A stretch of 64,000 nucleotides of DNA from Helichrysum umbraculigerum (Eukaryota > Streptophyta > Magnoliopsida > Asterales > Asteraceae). A program made the position numbers and the translations under genes. Numbering within the stretch: the stretch's first letter is position 1; each line of letters begins with the position of its first letter. Location of the stretch: positions 63,422,001 to 63,486,000 of the forward strand of contig CATIUR010000006.1 of the NCBI GenBank assembly GCA_949592205.1, in the 5' to 3' direction. The notes beneath the pieces are model-generated. The model saw nothing but the letters and a program-made list of their open reading frames with translations. It had not been told where the DNA came from and ran no database searches. Positions 43,536 to 56,909 of this stretch are shown here, in pieces.

Positions 43536-45465
43536 ATATTACGAACATATTAATGCAATTTTGCTTGTATAAAGGCTTACATGCACCAAAACAATGCAAT
43601 TCACCAACACGGTATCTAGCAAACAATACATGTAAGAAAGTATCGAAAACATTGCTATCATGATAAAAAAAAAAAAAGAAACAGATATGTATATTTATTA
43701 TAATAATTATAAAAAAAGGATGGGGCAATAAGAATGCTAGCTTATTCTTAATCGATACTTATGTCTTTTGATCTCGGTTGATATGAAGGTATAAGATATA
43801 GCTTGATTATATCTTAAACGTACATGGTTCAAGACATAAGAATATAGAAATGCAATGTAGGGGCAATAAGATTGCTAGCTTATTCATAATCAATACTCTT
43901 CATTATATCTTGAACCATGTACAACTTAAGAATGTATATTCATAGAGATGCCAAATAGTAGCTTCGGTTTACCCATAATGAAACTTGTTGTTGTGGTCAG
44001 TATTAGTACCATATTCATGAATCAGTGCTCCATATCACCTAGCATTAACACAACGACAACATTATTAACAATAAGTATGACTTGGTAAACATTTTTTTTT
44101 TCCAATGTAAGTGTAATGATATAAAACAAAATAATAAGAAAATAATTAACATGACATGAATACATACGTCTGAGGTGGTTCACATGTGTCATGATTTAAA
44201 AAGGACTTGTATTCAAGTTATACTCTCAATAGTATAGATTTAGTAAGACTTTAAAGAGTATTATCTACTATAAAGGTTCACAAACGATTAGCTACACATG
44301 CAAACTTAGACGAAATATAATGTTACCAAACAATAAGCATACATAAACAACAATTAAATTTTAACATTAATTTAATTGAACATTTCGTGGGCATACAAAA
44401 ATGTTGTTCAATTTTTAAAACCATTTTAATAGGCGTTTCATCCATTAGCAATTGAGCAAATTTTGCTAAGAAAAATAACAATACCTCACCAAATGTCACT
44501 TTTGCCGCATCATTCCACGTTACGCGGCAGATCGACTATTTCATGTTCTATCAAAGTTATGTTCAATATCATATTCTGAAATTCAAAACGTAGTAAAGAT
44601 TATGAGAAAATCGAAAGAACCAGAAATCAAAATTAACCATAACATCGTTATTTGAAAACGATATTTTTGATAATAGACTAAAATTGATATACTTAAACAG
44701 AGGTTCAACATGATTTGACCTAACACAGTGGTTCAATATATTGAATGAGTAGCAGATATAAGATATGTGGTATTTGAATTTGTATTTGATCATTCGAGTA
44801 ATAAAATTGTTTCCAGAATTGATTGATATTAAGCATGGTAAGAATATAACTCTCAAACAAACACACCAATTAAATGAAAACGTTTGTGATGGAAATACTT
44901 GTTACAAATTGATTTGATTTTTTTAGCACATTCCATCAAATTAATTGATATGTTACCATAATTAATTGATTTTATGCACATGTAGGATTTTTTGTGGCCA
45001 CGTAGGATATTAATCCATGTTTTAGGAAGGCTGCAAACTGATCTAAATTGTTGTCACGTCGGATTAAGATGAATTAGCAAATGTATTAAGCTGACACATA
45101 AGCTGAGAGTCTCCTACTTTTAGTTATAAGAGGAGATGACACACCATTATTCATCACTTAATAGTTGAGATTTGACGGATTTTGTGGCTTATCAATGAAT
45201 AATACGAAGAATCTAGGAATAGAGAAGTTAAGAGAGTGTTAATTTGGTGTAAAAGAATAAATGAAAATAAAGGGGCTTTATGTTATTCTTAAAACCTTGA
45301 GTCATTAAATCAGACAACTTGTAAAGTAGAAGGGCTAAATGTGTAAACATAAAACTGTAAACTTTAAATTCATATCAACAACACTTTTTTTTTTTTTTTT
45401 TCATTTGTTGAGCGATAACCCTAGCTTGTGTTTACTCGCCGCAGCCTCAAGAATCCGACTGAAAA
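43536..45465. other. Intergenic and upstream region of eS6 gene
   Basis: A direct duplication (GGGGCAATAAGA(A/T)TGCTAGCTTATTC, at 43721 and 43861) is present. No gene seen before 45466. Confidence 0.6.
45417..45424 (+). promoter_or_regulatory. Telo-box-like motif of eS6 gene
   Basis: AACCCTAG about 45 bp before the ATG, with a pyrimidine-rich tract just upstream. Telo-boxes (AAACCCTAA) near the start are typical of plant ribosomal-protein promoters. Confidence 0.5.
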
Positions 45466-47750
45466 ATGAAGGTTTGAATCTGTTTTTTCTTATAAATCTT
45501 TCAAAGATATATGTTTGCATTGTGTTAAATGTATATGCTGATTGAATTTTAATCTGTTATTTTTTATATTCTTTTCTTTATGAAGTGTAATATTGCTAAT
45601 CCAACTACTGGGTGCCAAAAGAAGCTTGAGATTGATGATGATCAGAAACTGTAAGTTTTAATTCTTGTTTTGTGATCTAATTTTATGAGTTTTATTTGTT
45701 TTTAGATTGGCAAATTAGGTCATTGTACTAGTTTTACAGTTACTAGTACTATGAACTTGTAGTATTTAGAAATGAAGAATTGTTATATACATGAGATATG
45801 AGATTGATTTAAATGTTTGAAGAAAAAAAAATATGATTTAGTAAAATTTGTATATACATGATGCTAAAAATAAATAATTTAGTAAAACTATTTATCAAAA
45901 GATACCTGATTTAGATGGCAATCAATGTAGAAGATTTTGGTGATTTCGTTGTATTGATTATGATATGCAAGTCCTACGAGTTAAAGTTTCGACAATTGAT
46001 AAACATGCTCTTCGTATCTTCTATTGACAAAATTAAATACTCCGTAACAGTCAAATTGGTCTAATATATATAAATACTATATACATTGTTGGATCTTTTG
46101 ATTCACAGTTAAGAAGATTGTATGAAAATGGGTCATTTTATGTAGAAATCCTTTGCAAATATACATCTTTTGAGATCCTTGAATAAGAAATATTAAACAA
46201 AGTATATAATGTTATGATGTAGCAAATTTACGAATCATCAGGTTACACTTACCAATTTGTGAAATGTGCTAATGAAATTTGTTTATATTGTCTAGGCGAG
46301 CATTCTATGACAAGAGGATCTCACAGGAAGTTAGTGGAGATGCCTTGGGAGAGGTATGATGCTTCTATGAGCTCTATATGTCTGTCGAATATGGTCTGAT
46401 TCGCTTATAAGTCATTTTTTTCTGTTAGTTTATTCACTTTGTTGTTGTCAATGTATCGTAGGAGTTCAAAGGGTATGTCTTCAAAATCATGGGAGGCTGT
46501 GACAAGCAAGGGTTCCCAATGAAACAAGGAGTTTTGACTCCAGGGCGTGTCCGTCTTCTTTTAGTTAGAGGTATGATCACTAATACTTTGATTTTGATGC
46601 ATTAGTTCTAGAGGTGGTAGTTTCAAGCCGTTTAGTTTTAAATGAGTCTACTTTCATTTTAATGCATTAGTTCTGGAGGTGGTAGTTTCAAGCCGTTTAA
46701 TTTTAAATGAGTCTATTTGGGTTTGTTTTCTCTTAAAAGGGTAAAATCAAAGGATTTAACCAAAAGGGAATTTGGCCTGACGGGTTGAAAGTCGCCCACA
46801 ATCAATTTTCAGTGCATACAACCTTCTAAGCTGTTGTAGGGGGTCTTTGGTGGACTTATTTTTCAAGCTCATGTGCTTATTTTACATAATAAGCTTGCCT
46901 TGTAGTGTTTGGATAAGCCCATTTTGGTGAGCTTATTTGCTTATAAGAAATAAGCAATAAGGTTAGAAAATAAGCCCTATTTTAACATATTTGAATATTA
47001 TGTTACTATTGTAAGTTTGTAACTAGCATTAACACAATACCTAATTATAAAATTCATTTGAAAATGGACCAATGTTTTGACCCGCATTTTCTGAAGGTGT
47101 TGACTTTTGTTTATGCTATCATTAGGAACCCCTTGCTTTTGCGGGTATGGAAGGAGGAATGGAGAGAGGAGAAGGAAGTCTGTTCGTGGGTGTATTGTGA
47201 GCCAAGACCTCTCGGTTTTGAACTTAGTTATCGTTAAAAAGGGTGAAAATGATCTTCCTGGTTTGACTGATGTAGAGAAACCTAGGATGAGAGGTCCAAA
47301 GAGGGCATCCAAAATCCGCAAACTCTTTAACCTTTCCAAAGAGGATGACGTTAGAAAGTACGTCAACACATACCGCAGAACCTTCACCAACAAAGCTGGT
47401 ATGCTTAAACTCCTGCCTTCGTAGTTCACTTTTTTCTTTCATGCAAATTAAAATCCAGTAATTTTTAAATAGCCAAAAGTTCATATAATGATGTTCACAT
47501 TCTGTATACAGGGAAAGAGGTGAGTAAAGCGCCAAAAATTCAGAGATTAGTTACTCCGTTGACTTTGCAAAGGAAACGAGCGAGAATTGCAGACAAGAAG
47601 AAGAGAATTGCAAAGGCCAAGTCAGAGGCAGCTGAGTATCAAAAACTTCTTGCTAGTCGGTTGAAGGAGCAGCGAGAGAAGCGTAGTGAGAGCTTAGCCA
47701 AGAAGAGATCCAGGCTTTCTGCTGCTTCTAAGCCATCCGTTGCAGCATAG
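45466..47750 (+). CDS. 40S ribosomal protein eS6, 249 aa
   Basis: Component of the small ribosomal subunit and the S6-kinase target of the TOR pathway. Six exons with GT-AG introns: 45466-45471, 45586-45650, 46296-46353, 46462-46570, 47126-47398, 47512-47750. They sum to 750 nt in frame, ending TAG. The tiny first exon (Met-Lys only) is usual for plant S6 genes. The sequence follows the family throughout (ANPTTGCQKKLEIDDD, GGCDKQGFPMKQGVLTP, GPKRASKIRKLFNL, APKIQRLVTPLTLQRKRARI). The C-terminus has the basic KKRSRLSAAS stretch that carries the phosphorylation sites. Oddities: Cys at position 3, Val at 78 and Cys at 85, where plant S6 usually has Phe, His and Arg. Intron 4 has a tandem duplication (~66 bp, near 46590-46720). 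The gene looks functional but may be a diverging paralogue. Confidence 0.93.
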
Positions 47751-48922
47751 AGTGATAATTTTTTAGTTCTTGAATGTTTTGTTGATTTCCGACCGTTTTT
47801 GGGATTTTGCAGTTAAAACTAGATGTAGGGTTAACATTACATATGTGGTTTCTTTATTTGGGTAGTCATGCCTGATGGCAACTTGAAAATTGTGGATTTT
47901 GGTCTCTTCTTTACTTGCAAGTTGCAATGGATTTGAGTTTTTTTTTTTTATGTTCAGGTCACCTGGTAGTGTGTACTACTTTTATGTCATGCACATAGAA
48001 GTATTCCATGTTAATGTGACTGATTTGTATACATTAGAAACCACAAGAGGATAAGCTGATCCAGTTGGCTAACCAAAAAATTCGTTGTGTGTACCGAAAT
48101 AAAATATAGATCAAGTTTGCTAACCAAAAATATCAATTTGACATTTTCTTAAACTTAACCCTAGTCGATACCGTACAGAGTGAAAACGATCGGGTGGTCA
48201 GAGGTGTACAAGCAAAAACAAGTCACCTGGTAGTATGAGACACGAGTTGGACCTACGATTGGGTGGTCAGGATTCAGGAACTGTTTTTCATTGATCATTG
48301 ATGAATAGTTTAATACATATTCAGATCAAATTTCAATTATATTGAGTGAAAAACTAATGCAAAATTCTTTTTCATGTCTCAGCTAAATCAAATTCCAAAA
48401 TCACATTGCCAACATAAACATTTTTTGTTTGTAAAAGTTCACTGATTTCATATCAACTATTTCCAACAGGATACGCATTATTATCACCAGGATTTCAAAA
48501 TCACCACCAAACACCACCTAATGAAGTCTAATTACAGACATTGTAGTAAGAGAGAATAAAACAGAATCTATGTTTAAATTTTACGATTAACTTTCAATAA
48601 TCATAAGCACACGATATCAAAGCCCAACCATTTCACTAAAGAGAGCCGGTTTAGTTGGCTTAAAAATTGGCCTGATTCCATTTTAGTTTTTTTCTTACAA
48701 GGTATAGCCAAGCGAGTATAAATGAAGGTATCTATTTTGTTCGATGTTTGCACGAGTATAAATGTAGTAAATGAACCAGGAAGAGGAATCAGGACACTTT
48801 GGTAGAATGTTACAAATAATAAATAATAAACATCAGAATATGATAAACATCAGAATATGTGATCACTTATTATGCCGTTAAAATCAAGTGCACCTTCTCC
48901 ACGTACGCAGTTTTCCTAGAAG
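47751..48922. other. Intergenic between convergent genes
   Basis: 3' regions of the eS6 gene and of the F-box/JmjC gene. No gene or clear repeat seen. Confidence 0.6.
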
Positions 48923-51900
48923 CTAGAAGTATTTGTTCAGATCTCCCCACACGGCTTCCTCAACATCCTCCCATGAGTTCGCCGTCCTCAACTCTTTCCT
49001 CGTACCAAAAATCGCTCCCAGTATATTCTCCTCATGTATGATACAATAGCACCTGCAAAAAAATGAATCAAGATGAACTTAACTAATATTTTTGCACCCA
49101 AGAAAATAAATTTCAATAATCGAGCTGGTTAACTTCAGGGTTAGAAAACCAGGTATAGGCCAAATAGTTCAACTGTTCAACCTTATGACCCAGAGGGGGT
49201 ATAAGTTAATTCATGTGGTTCTTCTACCTTATTTTAACGTGTAACTTTTTTATAGCGGCAAATAGTCGGACGCACTTGTTCACATTGGGTAATAGTCGAT
49301 TCATTTGATACTTATCTTGTGTAAATATATTTTTGGCTTTACTATATCCTAATTGGAGCACTTTTCTGAAAGAGTCATTGTTGTATTAGCATATTTTTTA
49401 TTAACATCACAGATCGATGATACTGCTATATGTATCTTTACAGAAATCAGTGCACATTATGAAACACAAATAACACTGGACTCACATGGCTAGGTATGAT
49501 ATTCGCCTGACGTTGGAGTCATCATCTAATGAAGTTCTTTTCCCAAAGGGATATCCATAGCTTTCAAAAAGCTGCTTCAGGAGCTGCAGATCTCCACGAA
49601 ATATGTCTAGATGGATCGGGATCACATCCAATATTGGATCCCCTGAAAAAGTTGAAAATAATAACTTGATTAAAATAGCTCATCTTCACCAAGTGCAGTA
49701 TTTGTTTCTTTTATTTTTTCTTATCCAAGAGTGACAGTATGTTTACATAAAAAGGTAAGTATGATTCTCCAACTCAATTTTCTTACCTAAAGACATGTTG
49801 CTAAAATCATATATATAGCTGGGACGCCATGTTATCTCCCTCCCATTGCTGGATCCGTTCATATCACTATTTACCATACAAGCATCAGAAGAATCAACAA
49901 AACACTGCTCCAGGTGAATATTGTCATCCATTATATCTGTGTGTATCCAAGAGCAACAATTGCGCACTTCGAACAAGCCATTTTCATTCTAAAAGGAGCA
50001 GAAGAAATCATAAAAATTAAGAGCTAGGCAATATTTTAATATAGAAGGAAAATAAGCTTGTACTTACATAATTATATATATAAGTATATTACGGAGTACT
50101 ATGTATATTAATAATTTTAACCATACATTCTTGATATAATTGATTTTGCCTAAAATATTATTTTATATGTGTGAGTCTGTGCATGCATTCAAACCACAAT
50201 GTTTCACATTTAATATCAACTTAAGAGTTAAGACGGCTAATAAAAGAGTAGAGTGAATAGTAATTACTGATAATTGAGAAACTAACCTTGAACAAACTAT
50301 GCAACTCTACAAAGTCATTCGGAAGATACTCGTTAACTTTCTCGATCAGTGTGGTTGGGATTGGATAACCCCTACAAAGATGAGACAGAGATTTTAACAT
50401 CAACATGTCGTTTTGTTAAGCTATAATAGATTAACAAAAATGAACAGGAAAATAATTGACTCACTTGTGACATTTAATTAGCATATAAGAGAACAATGTT
50501 CTAAAGTCAGCTATATCATCAATAAGTAACCATACATGCAATTAGCTTACCATTTAGTCAAGCGACTGGTTACATCCTTCTTTTTCCTATTTAAGATTGT
50601 GAAGAAAACTTTGGATGCTGCTGGGAGATTGATTTTTTCAGTGAGATTTTCCATTAAACCGTTGTCGTGGCCGATCTCCAGTTTCTTCTCCATGTGTAGA
50701 TATGACAAATTATTCAGAGGAGTAACAGGCAAAACATGGAGGTCATGCAACTGCTTCCCTAAAAAAGAAGCTAGATTGGAGACCTCCTCCCATGAGAGTG
50801 CATCCCTTCTGCAAATTCAGTAAGCAACTGTATAATTAACCCTGAATATTATGTAGGAGGAAATTTCAACTAATCTGTCTATTAAGGGCTCGGTTTGGGT
50901 TACCTTATATCTCAAATAGGTAAAATCATAACGAAGCAGCTCAAATGGTTTGAAATTTTTTTACTCAAAACATTTAAATTGTTATTGAAATACATACAAA
51001 CTTTATGGTCTGACACACTAAAGGTGTCCAACCATACAAAAAAATTGACCAGTTTGACATGAAACCATTTTGACCTATCGCACAACCCGCACTCTGCCGT
51101 TCAAATGTAAGAGAATCCAGGTACTTACAACTCAGCAAATATTTTCCCTTTACATCTCTTAGTTATGATGTAGGGCCAAGTGTTCGAGTTTCCACCAGAA
51201 CCAACCAATTCCTCTAATGGTATACCAGCTTTCTTGTACTCAAATTGCTTTTTGCTCCAGATGCCAAACGGGTACTCAGTGTCGGGAAAAGCCTCCTGAA
51301 GTATACTATGTTTTGCAATTACATCAGGTACACCTTTTCCATCCCAAGGGATGATATTATATGCTCCGTTTTCAAGACATACAATACCACTTGCCAAGAT
51401 ATTAGGAACATGGTTTTTCAACGTAGACTCTGACTTCTGCATTGAACTGTGAAACTCGAGCTGCGGGGATGCAAACAAAATTTCATAAGAATCATTTACA
51501 TTGAAAAACATACATTTAGAAATAAGAGATCAATGATCTAATACCTCTGTTCCTAATGCATGGAGACTAGCCTGTAACCCGTCCTCCACAAAAATCTTGA
51601 CCACACTGTCACCAACAAGATAAACCTGTTGAATGTGTCAATTATATCATGTTATAATAACCTTTTACATGGACATTGTCAAAACTTTCAAATTGGAATT
51701 GCTAGTATAAATGGATTTATGCATACCAAATTTTGGTAAAGTAACATACGGCTTATCGCACAAAATGCCAACCAACTTTATTCCAACTTCTAATTTGGGT
51801 AACAAGCATTTATATTACTCAAAAATTGGCTCAACTTCACAAAGCTTGATTAGAGTCAAACTTACAAACACTTTGAAATAAGGTAAATGACCAGGTTACC

Positions 51901-54900
51901 CAGTTAAAATGATGACATGGTAGTTGATGTGTCAGTAACTTTGACCATGTTGACGTTTTCCTAACGTGGCACCTCAAAACCGGTTAAGTTCACAGATTAT
52001 CCTAAATAACTTACTTTTTAAAGCGAGCCTTTTTGTGCTTGCAAATAAAGTTTGTCAATCGAAATAGGAAGTGGACCAAAATTGATTACCTATTCATGCA
52101 AGTAGTCTAAGAGCATAAACTTAACACGAGAAAATCTCCACTACGCTCTCTATAATTTATTGTAAACCTCAAAAATTATAATCACTTACAGGGTTGCTAC
52201 CCGTGCCCACCGGGAACTTCTCTTCATCTGCGGGCAAAGAGATATTATGATAGGAACATAGTTCTTCCATGCACGTGGACCATTTGTTGGTATTTAACGC
52301 AATACAAGCTCCCTGAAATTTCCCCATATCACGTAATAAAATTGACAACCTTATACAATTAGAAAACGAATACCTTTGATATTAGGGTAAGAAGAAAAAC
52401 AGTACCTTCCATATTAAGTCTCTTAGTCCAGGTTTCCCCATCCAAAGCTTCCATAACCAGTCTCTCAATTCTCTCTGTCCAATACAATTACTTGTGCTCC
52501 ATAACGAGTTATAATGGTCTCTGTTTTTGTCCAAAAACTTGGTCAGGAAATTAATGTCATAAGAGAACTCTAAATCAGACCCATTTGTAACAGCTTTACT
52601 ACTTAAATCCTTCATGTCTTCATCAACTTTGACTCGTTTTTCATTTCTAGTCAGTTCCGAGGAACTCAAATTGTCATCCATGGATGATTTCCCATTTTCT
52701 TCAAGGGTGCCTTCACTAAGAGCAAGCAATCCAGCACGACAAACTCCTTTATGTTGATAACCAGGAGCCAGATCCAAGCATACAAATTCAAAATTTTTGG
52801 AGTTGACATAATTCTGAGTTACAGCAACAGTGGTTTCCAAGTTCAGAACACAATGCCACCATCCAGTCGGAACATAAATAGTCTCGCCAGGTAGCTGTGT
52901 ACACTCTATTGGCTTATCTTCATCAGCAAGAAGTGGGTAGAAGTCCAACCACCACTAAAAATTTAAAAATAAATAAATGAAATCACCAAAACGTAACCAA
53001 ATCGATATAAGCATTTGTACGGAATATTACCTGCAATGAAGATGGAGTTTCAATGTCAACATCACCATCTTCATCATTTACATGTACCGTCACACCTAAA
53101 GGTACTCTTCCAGGGGGATACAGGGCCCACCTATTAATATAAGTGTAAAATAAAGAGTAATGCAAATACTTCACGTGTCAAATTTTAGAAATTAACAAAA
53201 TCTACCTTTTACGGCCACACAGAAGAGTATTCCAGGCACTGGTGAGAGCTGGATCAACATGCCAAGATGCACCAGATCTCTCTGGTCCAATAATGAGCCA
53301 TCTATAAGGAGGTCGCTGATCACTATCTAGTACATCAAAATAGTCGTCTGGGAATAGATGAGGGACACTGTAATCATTTAATAAATCTGGTGCAACTTCC
53401 CCAAACTGCAAAAATCAATTATTAAGCTAACTGTGCCGTATAAGGTATTTATGGAAAATGGAAAGCATTCCAAGTAAGACAAGGCACCTTTTCGTCAAAT
53501 ATGTAGAGAGGATCCTCATCATGCTGTTCTTGTATGTAAGAGACATAATCCGAAAGTTTCATGGATATTTTATTGGCACTTTTTTGAGAGATTCTGAATG
53601 ATGTATCTCCATATTTGACTAATAGTTGTTCAGGAGTCCAGGTCTTTCTTGCCAACCAAGTATCAGCCAACCCCGGAACTAAAACCTACATATAACATCC
53701 CAGAATTCATAATTCTCAAAAACACTTATGCACTTATGCCAATGAAGAAATGGCAATCATGTATTCTGAAATAACTAGCATATAAAATAATGATCAGCCC
53801 AATTATTTAAAGATGATCAACTACATACAGGTTTCAGTCCATCATACTGATGAAAGAACTCTTCTTGTGAAAGGTCTGTTTTTCTTTCAACATTTCCTTG
53901 ATCAAAAGCAAACCCATCCAACCGAGTGTAGCAACGATATAATCGTTTATACAGGAATAAGGAGTTAAATCCTGTAAATAAAAACACAATAACCTTTAGT
54001 ACGAAGAGGAGCAACCAAAGCATAGACTTAGAAACGTTGTTCTACTACCATCAAACTGTAGTGGTTTTCTGCAAGGGTCATCACATTTACTCAGAACTTG
54101 CAGTCTGTAACCAAATTAGAAGAAGCATTAATCTCATATAATATGAATTGAAGGGAACAGAAAGCCAAAAAAGAAAAAAATTTGAAAATTACCCATGCAA
54201 TGTTGTCCTCTTCCATGATCCTTTGTACTGAAACTGACGATTTTCTTTAATAAGGCATAAGTTCATCCACAAAGGTTCTTCATTGCAAAGGATATACATA
54301 ACACTGCACACCGTAACCCAAATTTAGCACACACTCAAACAATGAAACAGTATAGAAAGAGCACTTAGCTCTTGTTCTTAATTGTTACGAGTATAAAACA
54401 CACATTATAGGATTCTGTTATGTTGTAACAGCAGTAAGTCACTGACCACATGCCATAAAACGAGAAACATTCATCCACACTGATCTTTAGCTTCACAATT
54501 ATACTAACACAGCCTAGGTGAATATAATCACCAGAACAAATGCTTTCTTTCTTCTTTAAAATGTTAGTGAAACTTTAAGGTGTTGAACTAACATCTTAAC
54601 TATAAGTCTAGGATACACAAAGAGATTAGGGTTGTATGAATAATGGAATAACATATCGATAGCACAAAGGATAACCTGCAAGTAGAAGGTAATTCACCAC
54701 ACAAACACTTTAAATTCAACATTTCTACTACGAGCGTTGCTAGGAAAATGACATGATTACTACTTTGGCGATCATCTCACAACCTTAGGTGCTAACAACA
54801 ATAATCTAACTTCAATTTACTATTACAATGTTATATCCAGTGATAAACATAGTCTCAACATCACATCAACAATCAGTCTTTAAGTAATTAAATCCATTCA

Positions 54901-55184
54901 TCCAAGAACTAAATTCATCCTTCAAATCATTAACCTTTCTGATAATTGATTAATTCTCCTACTTTTACACACAAAACACAATGAAATTTATAAGATTATA
55001 ACAAAACAAAAAACTGAAAATTTCAAAACCTGCTAGCACAAGCAAGACGAGCAACATCACGAGGTGATAACAAATTCAGAATGGAGCAAACGATTTCATC
55101 AGAAAGAACATTAAAATCACCAAGCGCATCAGGTCTTCGATCTCTCGTAACAATTTGAAGTTGTGAATCGCGGTCAACCTCCAT
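48923..55184 (-). CDS. JMJ21: F-box + JmjC + phosphotransferase-like protein, 959 aa
   Basis: Sixteen exons, all with GT-AG introns and consistent phases: 55184-55030, 54303-54193, 54104-54049, 53971-53829, 53685-53488, 53405-53206, 53130-53031, 52954-52406, 52312-52190, 51625-51545, 51460-51129, 50808-50551, 50371-50287, 49988-49787, 49642-49486, 49052-48923. Total 2880 nt. Residues about 20-75 are an F-box (LSDEIVCSILNLL). The JmjC domain keeps the iron ligands His270 and Asp272 (SWHVDPAL) and His355 (GWWHCVLN). The C-terminal aminoglycoside-phosphotransferase-like fold has His813, Asp815 and Asn820 (HTDIMDDN) and Asp858 (YDFSNMSLGDP). The layout matches Arabidopsis At1g78280 (JMJ21), which is 943 aa as I recall. 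JmjC enzymes hydroxylate or demethylate proteins using Fe(II) and 2-oxoglutarate; the substrate is not established. Nothing appears broken. Confidence 0.93.
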
Positions 55185-55510
55185 TGAAATGATCAGTAAT
55201 TTGAAAATTTTGAAATTAGGGATTTAATGTATGTGTATTAGAATGAATTCGTCAGGAGTGTATGTATGTATATATTGTAAGAGAATAAAGGCGCGATTTC
55301 TGCGTAATGTTTAGGCAATTAGACGGTGGCGCGTGAGGTTAAAAAAAATCGTAACCGCGGATTCGCCGCGTGGAGTGATGAGGATCAGATTCCCCGTTTA
55401 TTGTCAACGTGTTTAGATGTAAAACGGAACGGATTCGTAACTAATTTATATGCTGCCGGGAAAATAAAAATTGAGCATTTTATTAGATATGTTTAGCTTA
55501 ATTTTTGGTT
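55185..55510. other. Upstream region of JMJ21-like gene
   Basis: About 330 bp containing the presumed promoter. GC-rich patches (CGCGGATTCGCCGCG near 55358) may be regulatory. No TATA box is clear. Confidence 0.4.
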
Positions 55511-55514
55511 ATCG

Positions 55515-56075
55515 AACTTTGTGATTTCGACTTATTTTTCATCAGCTCATTTTTCTTGGCTTTTGAAGGTCACTAATCGTACACCACTAGTTTTTAGCAA
55601 TACACCATTAATTATGTTTTACAGTCTTATACCGTAGAACATTATAAAGCATATTTAAAATACCTGTAATGGGACGTTATTGAGCATGATTTTGAACCTA
55701 GAATGCCCCAGCACTGGCAATGGAGGTGTTCTCAGCGGGCATCGTAGGAGAAAAATGGGCGTTGAGCGGGAATCACTTCCTTTTTCCTTTTTCTTTTTAA
55801 TTTTCTTCACTTGTTTTAGTTCAAAATAAATGGTGTTGTGGGACTTTGTTCAAAAAATAAATGGTGTTGTAGGAAAGGGACATTGTGGTGTTATCATTGC
55901 TAATGGTAAAAATGGTGTTGTGCTGACGTAGCGGTTAAATAAGGGACGTTCTGATGTTACGACTGCAGGTGGTCTTAGTGATGTATGGCTAAAATTAATG
56001 GTGTACGAATCATCACCTATTGTGAAGCTCGTTAGAAACGAAAATTAAGTTGAAATCACATAAGCTCAATATATA
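55515..56075. mobile_element. Inverted-repeat element, about 560 bp
   Basis: The left arm (TGTGATTTCGACTTATTTTTC...CGTACACCA) and the right arm (reverse complement of TGGTGTACG...GTTGAAATCACA) pair imperfectly over about 100 bp. The centre contains a 31-bp direct duplication (AAATAAATGGTGTTGT...). No transposase; class uncertain. Confidence 0.5.
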
Positions 56076-56558
56076 TAATCTATATGGAGCTAAAACAAAC
56101 ACCCTTATAATATTTTTTCTAACATATCCATATACCGAGTATAAAATTATATAGGTACGTAAGTGTTGTACGGAGTATTAAGTAAGTCTAGTTTTGATAC
56201 AAGACATCACATATGATTTTCTTAAGCATCGTAAGATAAGGAGTTCAATATGTTTGTTAGCATTATCGTATCTTGATGTCAAAAACTCTTTTCGAACAAT
56301 AATCTGATTGAGTTTACATTGAAAAAAAAAAACTCCTAATAATGTTTGTCATGTTTATCCAACTCATATTTTTCGTCTCATGAAAGGTCTTTAAACTAGG
56401 CTATCGTTCATTCGTTCGTGCCTCGTATCAAGTGCTTAGAATCCGACAACTCTTTATTCATGTTTCATCGTGGTCCGCAAACTATCTATCTTTTATGCAT
56501 AATATTGTTAATTGTTAATTGATGTTAATGATTTAAAAGTCTGTAATAACACATACTA

Positions 56559-56590
56559 ACTAGTTTATAACCCGCAAAATTTGCGGCCTA
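56559..56590 (-). mobile_element. Helitron 3' end next to DOG1 fragment
   Basis: Minus strand: perfect hairpin CCGCAAATTTTGCGG, then GTTATAAA, then CTAGT. This is a convincing Helitron terminus, 347 bp beyond the stop codon of the DOG1-domain fragment and on the same strand as the Helitron Rep remnants at 58625-59345. Confidence 0.65.
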
Positions 56591-56909
56591 TACCATTTTA
56601 AAAAATGTAGTATGAAAGGTTCAATGAGATGAAAAGGTAATGACGAAGTTATACGAAAGTGCAACCTGATACCAAATAAAGAATATAGTCAGGCAGTCAA
56701 ATCGTTGAAGACAACTAAATAAATAACAAATCTAAAAAGAAAGGCTTCAACATACAACCATACGGAAGGCATAGTGACTAATATGAGGAAACAGTACTAT
56801 AGAATAAAAAACATATCCAATTATGTTTAAAATATTAAAGTCAAGTAAATTGGTACTAATGTCATATTTATAACGATGATAAGAATTATGAAAAGCTATA
56901 GGCTATAAC

